From Clostridiaceae bacterium (GTDB lineage: Bacteria > Bacillota_I > Bacilli_A > Erysipelotrichales > Coprobacillaceae), in assembly GCA_902363625.1 (NCBI GenBank), contig CABJAS010000007.1, forward strand, positions 62,001-126,000: 64,000 bases of DNA. Reading direction: 5' to 3'. Both the position numbers and the translations under genes were made by a program. Below the pieces are notes generated by a model that saw nothing but the letters and a program-made list of their open reading frames with translations, made no database searches and was not told where the DNA came from. This document shows, one piece after another, positions 46,010 to 56,410 of this stretch (position 1 is its first letter; each line of letters opens with the position of its first letter).

Positions 46010-47035
46010 ATGGATTACAAAAAAGCTGGAGTAGATATTGAAGCAGGCTATAAATCAGTAGAATTAATGAAAAAGCATATCAAGCAGACAATGAGACCGG
46101 AAGTGTTAGGTGGCATTGGCGGATTTGCCGGAGCATTTGATTTAAGTGCGATTAAGAATATGGAAGAACCTGTTCTATTATCAGGAACAGATGGTTGTGG
46201 AACAAAAGTAAAACTAGCATTCATTTTAGATAAGCATGATACAATCGGAATCGATGCGGTGGCAATGTGTGTCAATGATATCGTTTGTTCTGGTGGTGAG
46301 CCATTATTCTTCCTTGATTATATTGCTTGCGGAAAGAACTATCCGGAAAAGATTGCGACAATTGTAAGTGGTGTTGCCCAAGGATGTGTTCAGTCTGAAT
46401 GTGCGCTTGTTGGAGGAGAAACAGCAGAACATCCAGGATTAATGCCGGAAGATGATTATGATCTTGCAGGATTTGCTGTAGGGGTTGTGGATAAAAAAGA
46501 TATTATCGATGGTCAAAATATAAAACCGGGAGATGTTTTAGTTGGGATTGCCTCTAGCGGGGTTCACAGCAACGGATTCTCATTAGTACGTCAAGTGTTT
46601 GAAATGAGCAAGGAATCATTGAATACATATTATGATGAATTAGGAAAAACGTTGGGAGAAGCATTAATTGAACCGACTAGAATTTATGTAAAAGCACTTA
46701 AAAACGTTAGAAATGCCGGCGTTAAAATTAAAGGGTGTTCACATATTACAGGTGGCGGATTTGATGAAAATGTACCAAGAATGCTGCCTGATGGAATAAG
46801 AGCAGTCATTAAAAAAGACAGCTATGAAGTCCCTGCGATCTTTAAATTAATTGCGAAAAATGGAAATATTACTGAAGAGATGATGTATAACACATTCAAC
46901 ATGGGATTAGGAATGATCATTGCCTTAGATCTAAATGATGTGGATGCAGCAATGAGTGCCATTAAAGAAGCTGGGGATGAATGTTATATTGTAGGAACTA
47001 TTGAAGCAGGGGATAAGGGAGTTACTCTATGCTAA
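46010..47035 (+). CDS. purM: Phosphoribosylformylglycinamidine cyclo-ligase (AIR synthetase)
   Basis: A 341-residue PurM converting FGAM to AIR with ATP. DYKKAGVDIEAGYKSVELMK opens the protein, GGFAGAFDL lies near 40, SGTDGCGTKVKLA near 62-74, LVGGETAEHPG near 136-146 and GIASSGVHSNGFSLVRQ near 181-197. AAAGGAG precedes the ATG at 46010. Its end overlaps purN by 7 nt. Confidence 0.96.
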   Translation: MDYKKAGVDIEAGYKSVELMKKHIKQTMRPEVLGGIGGFAGAFDLSAIKNMEEPVLLSGTDGCGTKVKLAFILDKHDTIGIDAVAMCVNDIVCSGGEPLFFLDYIACGKNYPEKIATIVSGVAQGCVQSECALVGGETAEHPGLMPEDDYDLAGFAVGVVDKKDIIDGQNIKPGDVLVGIASSGVHSNGFSLVRQVFEMSKESLNTYYDELGKTLGEALIEPTRIYVKALKNVRNAGVKIKGCSHITGGGFDENVPRMLPDGIRAVIKKDSYEVPAIFKLIAKNGNITEEMMYNTFNMGLGMIIALDLNDVDAAMSAIKEAGDECYIVGTIEAGDKGVTLC

Positions 47036-47619
47036 AAATAGCTGTCTTTGTATCAGGAGGCGGAACAAATTTGCAATCTCTTATTGATGCTACCCAAAAT
47101 GGTAGCATCAATGGAGAAATTGTTTTAGTTGTTTCTAACCGAAAAAACGCTTATGGGTTAGAAAGAGCTAGAAATGCTTCCATCAAGGCTGAAACAATTA
47201 AAGATCAAGATGTATTAATTCAACGATTACAGGAAGAAAACGTTGAATTAATTGTTTTAGCGGGCTACTTAGCTATCATCCCGGAAAAATTAGTTCAGTT
47301 ATATCCGAATCGTATTTTAAATATTCATCCATCTTTAATACCTGCTTTCTGCGGACCGGGATTCTATGGAATCCATGTTCATGAAGCGGTACTGAAAAGA
47401 GGGGTTAAAGTAAGTGGGGCAACCGTTCATTTTGTAAATGAAGAAGTAGATGGCGGACCTATCGTCATTCAAGAAGCCGTTGATATTGCGGACTTGGAAA
47501 CGGCAGAAGACATTCAGCAAAGAGTATTAAAAATAGAACATCGTATCTTGCCAAAAGCAGTTCAGCTGTTTTGTGATGGAAAGATTATGGTAGAAAAAGG
47601 AAGGGCAAAAATCTTATGA
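47029..47619 (+). CDS. purN: Phosphoribosylglycinamide formyltransferase
   Basis: A 196-residue 10-formyl-THF-dependent GAR transformylase. VSGGGTNLQSLIDA (residues 8-21), the catalytic Asn-His in NIHPSLIPAF (about 104-113) and the Asp of VNEEVDGGPIV are present. The usual FPG after PAF reads FCGPGF, a small insertion-like change. It overlaps purM by 7 nt and purH by 4 nt. Confidence 0.95.
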   Translation: MLKIAVFVSGGGTNLQSLIDATQNGSINGEIVLVVSNRKNAYGLERARNASIKAETIKDQDVLIQRLQEENVELIVLAGYLAIIPEKLVQLYPNRILNIHPSLIPAFCGPGFYGIHVHEAVLKRGVKVSGATVHFVNEEVDGGPIVIQEAVDIADLETAEDIQQRVLKIEHRILPKAVQLFCDGKIMVEKGRAKIL

Positions 47620-49142
47620 AAAAAAGAGCGTTAATTAGTGTAACGGATAAAACCGGAATCGTTGAATTTGCTAAAGGATTAATAGATTTAGGTTATGAAG
47701 TCGTTTCTACTGGGGGAACTATGAAGCAGCTGTGTGCTGCCGGATTAGACTGTATTGCAATTGATGATGTGACAGGATTCCCAGAGATATTAGATGGTCG
47801 TGTAAAAACTTTGCATCCGATGGTTCATGGCGGATTGCTGTTTAGAAGAGATGATCCTCATCATGTTGAAACAGTAGAAAAAATGAATATTCAGCCAATT
47901 GATATCGTGTGTGTGAATTTATATCAGTTTGAAAAAGCATTAAAAGAAGGAAAACCAATGGAAGATATGATAGAAAATATTGATATTGGCGGACCTTCTA
48001 TGATTCGATCTGCAGCTAAGAATTTCAAAGATGTTTTAATTGTGACAGATCCAACGGATTATAATGAAGTACTAGAAGCGTTAAAGGATCAAAAAGATGA
48101 CTATAATTTCAGATTAAATCTCGCTTATAAAGCCTTTAGTATGACTGGAAGCTATGATGCGATGATCTCACGTTATTTTGCCGGAGTAGTCGGAGATGAT
48201 TTCCCGGATATCTTAAATATCTCTTTAAAGAAAACAGAACATCTGCGTTATGGGGAAAATTCACAGCAAAGAGCAAATGCTTATGAAGATCCTTTTGTAC
48301 AACATACTTTATTGGATTATGAACAATTAAACGGAAAAGAAATTTCATTCAATAACGTTAACGATTTATATGGAGCAGTAGCTTTAGTAAGAGAATTTAA
48401 AGATCAGACAGTAACGGCAGCTATTAAGCACTCTACTCCTTGTGGGGTGGCGATTGCCGATACCGGATATGATTCTTATGTAAAAGCTTATGAAGCGGAT
48501 CCACAATCTATCTTCGGGGGAATTGTAGCTGTCAACTATAAAATTGATAAAGAAACAGCTTTGGAAATGAAAAAGACATTCCTTGAAATTGTTGCAGCAC
48601 CGGATTTTGATGAAGAGGCTTTGGAAGTTTTAAAGAAGAAAAAGAATTTACGTATCTTAAAATTAAAGAATTTAGATGCTCGTGAAGCTAAATATGATAT
48701 CAAGTATTTAGAAGGAAAAGTGCTGGTTCAGGACATCAACGATAAAATGATCGAGGAAATCAAAGTAGTCACTAAAGCACAGCCGACACCGGCGCAGTTA
48801 AGCGATATGGAATTTGGTATGAAAGTAGTTAAATTTGTTAAATCAAATGCGATTTGCATCGTTAAAAACGGAGTAACACTGGCGATTGGTGGGGGTCAGA
48901 CTTCACGTGTTTGGGCATTGGAAAATGCAATACATAATAATCAGGATAAAGATTTCAATGGTGCCGTTTTAGCTAGTGATGCGTATTTCCCATTTGGAGA
49001 CAGTGTAGAAACTGCACATAAGGCAGGTATCAGTGCCGTTATCCAACCTGGTGGAAGTATTCGAGATCAAGAATCAATCGATTATTGTGATGCCAATGAG
49101 ATGCCAATGGTATTCACTGGATTAAGACACTTTAGACACTAG
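47616..49142 (+). CDS. purH: Bifunctional AICAR transformylase/IMP cyclohydrolase
   Basis: A 508-residue PurH completing IMP synthesis. The N-terminal cyclohydrolase has SVTDKTGIVEFAKGL and STGGTMKQL, then GRVKTLHPMVHGG (about residues 64-76). The transformylase half has LRYGENSQQ, KHSTPCGVA and GGGQTSRV, and ends with PGGSIRDQESIDYCD and MVFTGLRHFRH. The ATGA overlap with purN couples translation. Confidence 0.96.
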   Translation: MKKRALISVTDKTGIVEFAKGLIDLGYEVVSTGGTMKQLCAAGLDCIAIDDVTGFPEILDGRVKTLHPMVHGGLLFRRDDPHHVETVEKMNIQPIDIVCVNLYQFEKALKEGKPMEDMIENIDIGGPSMIRSAAKNFKDVLIVTDPTDYNEVLEALKDQKDDYNFRLNLAYKAFSMTGSYDAMISRYFAGVVGDDFPDILNISLKKTEHLRYGENSQQRANAYEDPFVQHTLLDYEQLNGKEISFNNVNDLYGAVALVREFKDQTVTAAIKHSTPCGVAIADTGYDSYVKAYEADPQSIFGGIVAVNYKIDKETALEMKKTFLEIVAAPDFDEEALEVLKKKKNLRILKLKNLDAREAKYDIKYLEGKVLVQDINDKMIEEIKVVTKAQPTPAQLSDMEFGMKVVKFVKSNAICIVKNGVTLAIGGGQTSRVWALENAIHNNQDKDFNGAVLASDAYFPFGDSVETAHKAGISAVIQPGGSIRDQESIDYCDANEMPMVFTGLRHFRH

Positions 49143-49152
49143 GAGGATTGGC

Positions 49153-50409
49153 ATGAAGGTATTAATTATCGGTGGGGGCGGTCGTGAACATGCGATTGCC
49201 TACGCCCTTTCTAAAAGTAAAAGAGTAAGTGAAATTCATGCAATCCCTGGAAACCCGGGAATTGCTCAGATTGGAACGTGCCATCCAGGCAGTGTCACTG
49301 ATATTGAAGGAATCAAGCAGTTTGTGAAAGACAATCATATTGATTTTACTGTTGTCGGTCCGGAAGATCCGCTGTGTTTAGGGATGGCAGATGAACTGGA
49401 AGCCATCGGCTGTCCGGTTTTTGGACCGCAAAAAAAAGCCGCACAGTTAGAAGGAAGCAAAGCTTTTTCAAAAGAGTTTATGATGAAACATCATATTCCG
49501 ACTGCGGCTTATAAAGAAGTAAACAGTTATGATGAAGCCGTTTTAGCGTTGGATAACTTCAGCTATCCGGTTGTAATAAAGGCGGATGGTTTGGCTGCGG
49601 GTAAAGGCGTTGTTATCTGTGAAAATCATGAAGAAGCGATTCAAGCATTAAAAGATATTATGGAGACGAAAACTTTGGGTGAAGCCGGAAGTAAAGTCGT
49701 TATTGAAGAATTCTTGAAAGGATTTGAATGCTCTTTATTATGTTTTACAGATGGCGAAACAATTGTACCTATGGTAAGTGCCAAAGATCATAAACAGGTT
49801 TTTGATGGGAATAAAGGACCGAATACAGGCGGAATGGGAACCTTTTCACCAAATCCTTTCTTGCCAAAAGAAATAGAAGATACATTCCAAGAAAAAATCT
49901 TAGATCCTTTCATGAAAGGATTAAAAGCAGATCAAATGGATTATCGTGGGGTCGTTTTCATCGGTTTAATGATTGATGGTCAGGATGTCAAGGTTCTTGA
50001 ATTTAACGTTCGTTTCGGTGATCCGGAAACACAATCGATCCTGCTTCGTTTAGAAACGGATATCTTGGATATCTTTGAAGCTGTTTCTAAAAGAAAATTA
50101 AAAACTGTGAACATTCAATGGAAAAAAGAATCAGCTGGGTGTTTGGTTTTGGCTTCCGGGGGATATCCTGGCAGCTATGAAAAAGGAAAATTAATTCAAC
50201 ATTTAGATGAAGTGGCAGAAGATATTATTATCTTCCATGCCGGAACTGCTTTTGATGATCAGCACCAAGTAGTTACAAATGGTGGACGTGTATTGAATAT
50301 CTGTGCATTAGGATCTTCATTAGAGGAAATTCGTGAAAAAGTATATGCTGCAGCAAAAGTCATCGATTTTGATGGTAAATATTACCGAAATGATATCGGT
50401 CTAATTTAA
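49153..50409 (+). CDS. purD: Phosphoribosylamine-glycine ligase
   Basis: A 418-residue ATP-grasp GAR synthetase. GGGGREHAIAYAL opens it (residues 7-19), VGPEDPL lies near 73, SKAFSKEFM near 105 and the ATP-grasp core KADGLAAGKGVVIC near 143-156. GGMGTFSPNP and EFNVRFGDPE (metal ligands) follow near 227 and 280. AGGAGG lies just after the purH stop. Confidence 0.96.
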   Translation: MKVLIIGGGGREHAIAYALSKSKRVSEIHAIPGNPGIAQIGTCHPGSVTDIEGIKQFVKDNHIDFTVVGPEDPLCLGMADELEAIGCPVFGPQKKAAQLEGSKAFSKEFMMKHHIPTAAYKEVNSYDEAVLALDNFSYPVVIKADGLAAGKGVVICENHEEAIQALKDIMETKTLGEAGSKVVIEEFLKGFECSLLCFTDGETIVPMVSAKDHKQVFDGNKGPNTGGMGTFSPNPFLPKEIEDTFQEKILDPFMKGLKADQMDYRGVVFIGLMIDGQDVKVLEFNVRFGDPETQSILLRLETDILDIFEAVSKRKLKTVNIQWKKESAGCLVLASGGYPGSYEKGKLIQHLDEVAEDIIIFHAGTAFDDQHQVVTNGGRVLNICALGSSLEEIREKVYAAAKVIDFDGKYYRNDIGLI

Positions 50410-50421
50410 GAGGGGTCACGT

Positions 50422-53400
50422 ATGAGCAAAGTATATCGCGTATATGTAGAAAAAAGAAAAGAAAACGCAGTGGAAGCAGAAGCTGCAAAGAACCAGTTAA
50501 TTGAAGAATTAGGAATGAATCAAATTGAAAGCTTAAGCATTGTTCATCGCTATGATGTTCAAGGAGTAAGTGACGAAGTATTAAAGGAAGCCATTCCGAC
50601 GATTTTATCTGAACCAATGGTAGATGACGTTTATTTAGAAGAATATGCAAGCGGAGATGCTAAAGTATTTGCGATTGAATTTTTACCGGGACAATATGAT
50701 CAAAGAGCAGATTCGACAGAACAGTGCTTTGAAATCTTAACAGGAAGTGCTACTGTAAAAGTAAAATGTGCAAAATTATTTGTACTGCATGGTCAGTTAA
50801 CAGATGAGGATATTAAGAAAATTCAGGATTTCTTAATCAACCCAGTAGATCAGCGTTTAGCTTCATTAGAAAAATATGAAGATTTATCAGATCAAATGCC
50901 AGAAATCAAACCTGTTCCTGTATTGACAGGATTCAATCAGTTAGATGAAAATGGATTAAGAGATTTTGTCCGTGATCAGGGATTGGCAATGAACTATGAT
51001 GATTTAAAAGTAACACAGGATTACTTTAAGTCAATCGATCGTGAACCTACTGAAACAGAAATCAAAGTGCTGGATACATACTGGTCTGATCACTGCCGTC
51101 ATACGACATTTGGTACAATCATTACAGATTTAGATATTGAAAACGGTGCTTTCAAAGAAATCTTAGAACAAGATATTGAATCTTATAAAGCAAGCCGTCA
51201 TTTAGTATATGGTATTGAAACAAAAAGACCGTTAACATTAATGGATCTTGCCACTATTTCAATGAAGGAATTAAGAAAAACCGGATATTTGGATGATATG
51301 GAAGTATCGGAAGAAATCAATGCCTGCTCAGTGGAAATCACTGTTAAAACAAATGCCGGAGATGAACAATGGCTGTTGATGTTTAAAAACGAAACCCATA
51401 ACCATCCAACTGAAATCGAACCTTTCGGTGGTGCAGCGACTTGTTTAGGCGGTGCTATCCGTGATCCATTATCAGGAAGAGCTTATGTGTATCAGTCAAT
51501 GCGTATTACCGGTGCCGGTGATCCGCGTAAATCAATCGAAGAAACATTAAAGGGAAAGCTGCCTCAAAGCAAGATTTGCCGTGAAGCTGCTCATGGTTTC
51601 TCATCTTATGGAAATCAAATCGGATTAACGACAGGCTTTGTTCATGAAATTTATGATGAAGGCTATGTCGCTAAACGTATGGAGTTAGGTGCTGTCGTAG
51701 CGGCTGCGCCAAAGCATCAGGTGATCCGTGATATTCCTCAAGCCGGACAAATTGTCTTATTGATTGGCGGACGTACTGGTCGTGATGGTGTTGGTGGAGC
51801 AACCGGATCATCAAAATCGCATGATATAAAATCTATTGAAACTGCCGGAGCAGAGGTACAAAAAGGAAATCCGGTAGAAGAAAGAAAAATTCAGCGTTTA
51901 TTCAGAAATGAAGAAGTAAGTAAACGTATTGTTCGTTGTAATGACTTTGGAGCCGGTGGTGTTTGTGTCGCTGTCGGAGAATTAGCACCGGGGTTAGATA
52001 TTGAACTAGATAATGTATTAAAGAAATATGATGGTTTAACCGGAACTGAATTAGCTGTTTCTGAATCTCAGGAAAGAATGGCAATTGTGGTTGAACCAAG
52101 TGATGTAGAGTTTATCAAGCAAGCCTGTGCAGATGAAAACTTAGAAGTCGTTCAAGTGGCAACAGTAACCAAAGAACCACGTTTAGTCATGCATCATATG
52201 GGACAGGTAATCGTAGATATCGAGCGTGATTTCTTAGATGCAGCCGGAGCAAAACGCTATCAGGATGTGAAGATCACTTTACCTGATTTCAAATGTACGC
52301 CATTCCACTTAGCTACAGCAAAAGATTTCAAAGCAACTGTAAAAGATGTTTTAAGCGATTTAGCTGTATGTTCTCAAAAAGGATTGGTAGAACGTTTCGA
52401 CTCTTCAATCGGAAATGCAACGGTATTGTCTCCTTATGGCGGAAAAACTTATCGTACTGAAACCGAAGGAATGTGTGCATTAATCCCTGTGTTAGGAAAA
52501 GAAACCACAACAGCGTCTTTAATGACTTATGGATATGATCCGAAAATTTCTACATGGTCACCTTATCATGGGGCTGTCTATGCAGTAGTCGAATCTATCG
52601 CTAAAATTGTGGCAATGGGTGGCGATTATCATAAAATTCGCTTTAGTTTCCAAGAATATTTTGAAAAATTATTAGATGATCCGGTACGTTGGGGAAAACC
52701 AATGGCAGCTTTACTCGGGGCTTTTAAAGTTCAAAAAGAATTAAAACTGCCTTCAATCGGTGGAAAAGATTCGATGTCAGGATCATTTGAAGATATTCAT
52801 GTACCGCCAACCTTAGTTTCTTTTGCGATTGTTTCTCAGGAAGTTCAATATATCGTCACTCCTGAATTAAAAGGAAGCGGACATACATTAGTTGAGTTCA
52901 TGCTGAAAAAAGATAAGTATCATATATTTGATTATGACCAGATGCGGGCTCAATATGATGCCGTATATTCTTTGGTAAAAGCGGGTAAAATATTAAGTGC
53001 CTATACTATAAAAGCAGGCGGATTGATCGAAGCAGTCAGCAAGATGGCGTTCGGTAATGAAATCGGTGTTGAATTTGCAGATACATTAACCATGGATGAC
53101 TTAGTAGCCAACAATTATGGTCATATTGTTGCTGAAATCGAAGATATCAAAGATGTTGACGGTTTAGAATATGTTCGTGTGATCGCTTCTACAAACGATT
53201 CAAAAGCCTTAACTTATAAAGGAGAAAGCATTGCTTTAGATGAAGCTTATCAGGCAAACAGTGAAACTTTAGAAAAAATCTATCCAACGACTCAGACTGC
53301 TGAAAGTGATGAAGTCATTGTGAAGGACTGCAATGAAAGAAGTTCACTAAAGGCTAAAGTGATTGTGGATACACCAAAAGTTGTGATTCCGGTGTTCCCG

Positions 53401-54177
53401 GGAACAAACTGTGAGTATGATTCAAAACGTGCTTTCGAAAAAGCAGGAGCAGAAGTAGAATTAGTATTAATCCGAAATAAAACAGAAAAGGATATTGCGA
53501 ATTCTATCGATGATTTAGAAAAAGCAATTCAATCAGCAAATATTGTCATGCTGCCAGGAGGATTCTCTGCCGGTGATGAACCGGAAGGATCAGGTAAATT
53601 TATCGCTACAGTATTACGTAATCCTCGTTTAAAAGCGGCAATTACAGATTTATTGGAAAACCGTGATGGGTTAATGATCGGTATTTGTAATGGATTCCAG
53701 GCTTTGGTTAAATTAGGATTATTGCCTTATGGTAAAATTTCTGATCTGACTAAGAATGATCCGACATTGACATTCAATACAATCGGCCGTCATTTATCAC
53801 AAATGGTGACAACACGTATTTCTAGTGTTAAATCTCCATGGTTAGCGAATGTAGAAGTAGGGGATCAGCATATTATCCCGATTTCTCATGGAGAAGGACG
53901 TTTTGTAGGACCTAAAGAAGTAATCGAAGAGTTATTCGCAAACGGACAAGTCTTTACACAATACGTTGGACCGGATGGTCAGCCAACAATGGAATCTCCA
54001 TATAACCCTAATGGTTCTCTGGCAGCTATTGAAGGAATTGTCTCTGTTGACGGACGTGTGATCGGTAAAATGGGACACAGTGAACGTCAAGGAGAAAACC
54101 GTTTCAAAAATATTTATGGTGAAATGGATCAAAAATTATTTGAAGCAGGTGTAAATTATTTTAAAGGCGGAAAATAG
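50422..54177 (+). CDS. purL: Formylglycinamidine ribonucleotide synthetase, single-chain PurL
   Basis: A 1251-residue fused enzyme with the PurS-like N-terminus (about residues 1-90), the PurL core and a C-terminal glutaminase. DTYWSDHCRHTTF is near 212, NETHNHPTEIEPFGGAATCLGG in parts near 325-345, and IGGKDSMSGS near 780. The glutaminase nucleophile Cys lies in MIGICNGFQALVKLG (near 1089), with the catalytic His in ISHGEG near 1155. Small-genome relatives often split this into PurS, PurL and PurQ; here it is one chain. AGGGGTC precedes the ATG and purB starts two bases after the stop codon. Confidence 0.96.
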   Translation: MSKVYRVYVEKRKENAVEAEAAKNQLIEELGMNQIESLSIVHRYDVQGVSDEVLKEAIPTILSEPMVDDVYLEEYASGDAKVFAIEFLPGQYDQRADSTEQCFEILTGSATVKVKCAKLFVLHGQLTDEDIKKIQDFLINPVDQRLASLEKYEDLSDQMPEIKPVPVLTGFNQLDENGLRDFVRDQGLAMNYDDLKVTQDYFKSIDREPTETEIKVLDTYWSDHCRHTTFGTIITDLDIENGAFKEILEQDIESYKASRHLVYGIETKRPLTLMDLATISMKELRKTGYLDDMEVSEEINACSVEITVKTNAGDEQWLLMFKNETHNHPTEIEPFGGAATCLGGAIRDPLSGRAYVYQSMRITGAGDPRKSIEETLKGKLPQSKICREAAHGFSSYGNQIGLTTGFVHEIYDEGYVAKRMELGAVVAAAPKHQVIRDIPQAGQIVLLIGGRTGRDGVGGATGSSKSHDIKSIETAGAEVQKGNPVEERKIQRLFRNEEVSKRIVRCNDFGAGGVCVAVGELAPGLDIELDNVLKKYDGLTGTELAVSESQERMAIVVEPSDVEFIKQACADENLEVVQVATVTKEPRLVMHHMGQVIVDIERDFLDAAGAKRYQDVKITLPDFKCTPFHLATAKDFKATVKDVLSDLAVCSQKGLVERFDSSIGNATVLSPYGGKTYRTETEGMCALIPVLGKETTTASLMTYGYDPKISTWSPYHGAVYAVVESIAKIVAMGGDYHKIRFSFQEYFEKLLDDPVRWGKPMAALLGAFKVQKELKLPSIGGKDSMSGSFEDIHVPPTLVSFAIVSQEVQYIVTPELKGSGHTLVEFMLKKDKYHIFDYDQMRAQYDAVYSLVKAGKILSAYTIKAGGLIEAVSKMAFGNEIGVEFADTLTMDDLVANNYGHIVAEIEDIKDVDGLEYVRVIASTNDSKALTYKGESIALDEAYQANSETLEKIYPTTQTAESDEVIVKDCNERSSLKAKVIVDTPKVVIPVFPGTNCEYDSKRAFEKAGAEVELVLIRNKTEKDIANSIDDLEKAIQSANIVMLPGGFSAGDEPEGSGKFIATVLRNPRLKAAITDLLENRDGLMIGICNGFQALVKLGLLPYGKISDLTKNDPTLTFNTIGRHLSQMVTTRISSVKSPWLANVEVGDQHIIPISHGEGRFVGPKEVIEELFANGQVFTQYVGPDGQPTMESPYNPNGSLAAIEGIVSVDGRVIGKMGHSERQGENRFKNIYGEMDQKLFEAGVNYFKGGK

Positions 54178-54178
54178 A

Positions 54179-55561
54179 ATGGAAAAACAAGAATTTGAAA
54201 GTTTTACTCTTTGTCCATTAGACGGACGTTATTCAAAAATAAAAGACGCCCTAGGCGAATACTTTTCTGAATATGCATTAGTCAAGTATAGAGTTTTCGT
54301 TGAAATCCAATGGTTAAAATTCTTGATTGAAAATGTAGAATGTGAAGTGTTAAGTCGATTTGATCTTCAGGATCTTCCTAAGATCGAATCGATTACTAAA
54401 GAATTTAATTATGATTCTTTTAAACGTATTAAAGAAATTGAAAGTGTTACACGTCATGACGTTAAAGCAGTAGAATATTTCATTGGTGAAAAGGTAAAAG
54501 CTTTTGGCTTTGATTACTTAGTGAGCTTTGTTCATATTGGCTGTACTTCAGAAGATATCAATAATACTTCTTATGCCTGCATGATTAAATATGGATTAAA
54601 AGAAGTATGGCTGCCTAAAGCTAAAGAATTTGCTGGCATCATCAATCAGTGGGCAATCGATCATAAAGAAGATGCGATGTTGGCTCATACTCATGGACAG
54701 CCGGCAACACCGACTACCATTGGGAAAGAATTTAAAGTATATGCTTACCGCTTTATGTCAAGTATTGAAAACATTGAAAACATCCAGATTAAGGCAAAAT
54801 TCAATGGGGCTACCGGAAATTACAGTGCTATCTTAACTGCTTTTCCGCATTTGGACTGGCAAGTGCTGGCAAAGAAATTTGTGGAGGAGTATTTAGGATT
54901 AACCTTTAATCCGCTGACGACTCAAATAGAAAGTCATGATTATACCTGTCATATTTTAGACGGTATTCGTCATTTCAATAATGTATTGGTTGATTTCGAT
55001 GTGGATATGTGGCTGTACATTTCTATGGAATACTTTAAACAAATCCCGGTAAAAGGGGAAGTGGGAAGCAGTACCATGCCTCATAAAGTAAATCCGATCC
55101 GTTTTGAAAACAGTGAAGCGAATGTCGATATGTCAAACAACATCTGTATGGCTTTATCGAATAAATTACCAAAATCACGTATGCAAAGAGACCTATCAGA
55201 TTCTTCAAGCCAGCGTAATCTAGGATTAGCTTTCGGTTATTCCTTACAAGCGATCAATGAAACAAAAGACGGTTTGGAAAAATGTGTAGTTAATAAAGAA
55301 AAGCTTGCTTCTGATTTGAATGAAAAATGGGAAGTGCTAGCTGAACCTATTCAGACCATGCTTAGAAAATATGGAATTCCGGATGCTTACGATACCTTAA
55401 AGGAATTAACACGCGGAAAGAATATTTCGAAAGAGGATATCATGAAATTTTCTGAAAGTTTGGAAATGCTGTCAGATGTTGATCGTCAGACATTGATTGA
55501 TATGACTCCTGCAGCTTATATTGGTTTAGCTAATCTTTTAGCGGATATTCATTTAAAATAA
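54179..55561 (+). CDS. purB: Adenylosuccinate lyase
   Basis: A 460-residue fumarase/aspartase-superfamily lyase acting on SAICAR and adenylosuccinate. The length and sequence (LCPLDGRYSKIKDALGEYFS at the start, TSEDINNTSYA near 122) match the E. coli-like long PurB group. HTHGQPATPTTIGKEF carries the catalytic His, and the flexible signature loop is GEVGSSTMPHKVNPIRFEN (near 291-309). The ATG lies one base after the purL stop, with AAAGGCGGA inside purL as ribosome site. It ends the operon at a bidirectional terminator. Confidence 0.96.
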   Translation: MEKQEFESFTLCPLDGRYSKIKDALGEYFSEYALVKYRVFVEIQWLKFLIENVECEVLSRFDLQDLPKIESITKEFNYDSFKRIKEIESVTRHDVKAVEYFIGEKVKAFGFDYLVSFVHIGCTSEDINNTSYACMIKYGLKEVWLPKAKEFAGIINQWAIDHKEDAMLAHTHGQPATPTTIGKEFKVYAYRFMSSIENIENIQIKAKFNGATGNYSAILTAFPHLDWQVLAKKFVEEYLGLTFNPLTTQIESHDYTCHILDGIRHFNNVLVDFDVDMWLYISMEYFKQIPVKGEVGSSTMPHKVNPIRFENSEANVDMSNNICMALSNKLPKSRMQRDLSDSSSQRNLGLAFGYSLQAINETKDGLEKCVVNKEKLASDLNEKWEVLAEPIQTMLRKYGIPDAYDTLKELTRGKNISKEDIMKFSESLEMLSDVDRQTLIDMTPAAYIGLANLLADIHLK

Positions 55562-55570
55562 AGAATAAAA

Positions 55571-55602
55571 AAATGATATAACTCATGTGGGTTATATCAT
55601 TT
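55571..55602. terminator. Bidirectional terminator between purB and the nitroreductase operon
   Basis: A perfect 12-pair stem (55571-55582 with 55591-55602) with T-rich flanks on both strands. Confidence 0.88.
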
Positions 55603-55614
55603 TCTTTTATGTTG

Positions 55615-56388
55615 TTAGAAATAATGGATAGTGGCTTCTTCTTTTTGAGCAGTGCGGTGATATTTGACATTAGGATATCCTAATACTAACGCTGTTATAA
55701 CTTTACCATGTTTTAATTGAAGCTGTTTACGGAGCTTTGACGAATATTTTACTGCCATCGCAAAAAATCCACTGTATAAAACTCCTAAGCCATGGGATTC
55801 TGCCATTAGTGCCATATTACTTGCAGCAAGTGCTCCGTTTATTTGACTTTTAGAGATTACAAGTATGACTGCGGGTGCTTTCTTAAAGAAAAAATCATCA
55901 TCAATTGGAACTTCTCTGGCTGTCTTGTTTATTAATTTGATCACCGGAAGAAGGCGTCTAAATAAACGAACGGCAATCCTCTCAAAATCTTTTAGATTAT
56001 CTTTTAAAACAATATAAGAAACATCCTGGGCATTGCTGCCTGTTGGAGTCAGGCGTCCGGCTTCGATGATTTGATGAATGACTTCATCTGAAATCGGCTG
56101 ATCTTTAAACTGACGGATAGTACGTCGTGTTTTTAAAGCCTGCATGAGCTGATGTGAATCCACTGTAGTCTTTTCTTTAAATTCAATAGGCGGTTCATTA
56201 AAACCGGTCATTGAGACTGCTTTTTTAGGACAAATCGCTGTACAATGCCCACATTTAATACATTGCTGCTGTTTTATATGCGCCTTTTTATTGATGAGTG
56301 CAATATTATTGGCAGGACAATCTTTGATGCACTGACCACAGCCAATACATAGGTTTTTATCAATTTGAATAAGGTGTTCTTTCAACAT
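55615..56388 (-). CDS. Ferredoxin-nitroreductase fusion protein
   Basis: A 257-residue protein. Two 4Fe-4S motifs lie in the first 60 residues (CIGCGQCIKDCP and CIKCGHCTAICP), followed by an FMN-dependent nitroreductase domain (RRTIRQFKDQPISDEVIHQI, then AGRLTPTGSNAQD, about residues 88-120). It likely transfers electrons from the clusters to flavin to reduce quinones, nitro compounds or a small metabolite. It is the last gene of a TetR-EFR1-nitroreductase operon, 22 nt after EFR1. Confidence 0.9.
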   Translation of the reverse strand: MLKEHLIQIDKNLCIGCGQCIKDCPANNIALINKKAHIKQQQCIKCGHCTAICPKKAVSMTGFNEPPIEFKEKTTVDSHQLMQALKTRRTIRQFKDQPISDEVIHQIIEAGRLTPTGSNAQDVSYIVLKDNLKDFERIAVRLFRRLLPVIKLINKTAREVPIDDDFFFKKAPAVILVISKSQINGALAASNMALMAESHGLGVLYSGFFAMAVKYSSKLRKQLQLKHGKVITALVLGYPNVKYHRTAQKEEATIHYF

Positions 56389-56410
56389 AGTTGCTTCCTT
56401 TCTTTAATGG

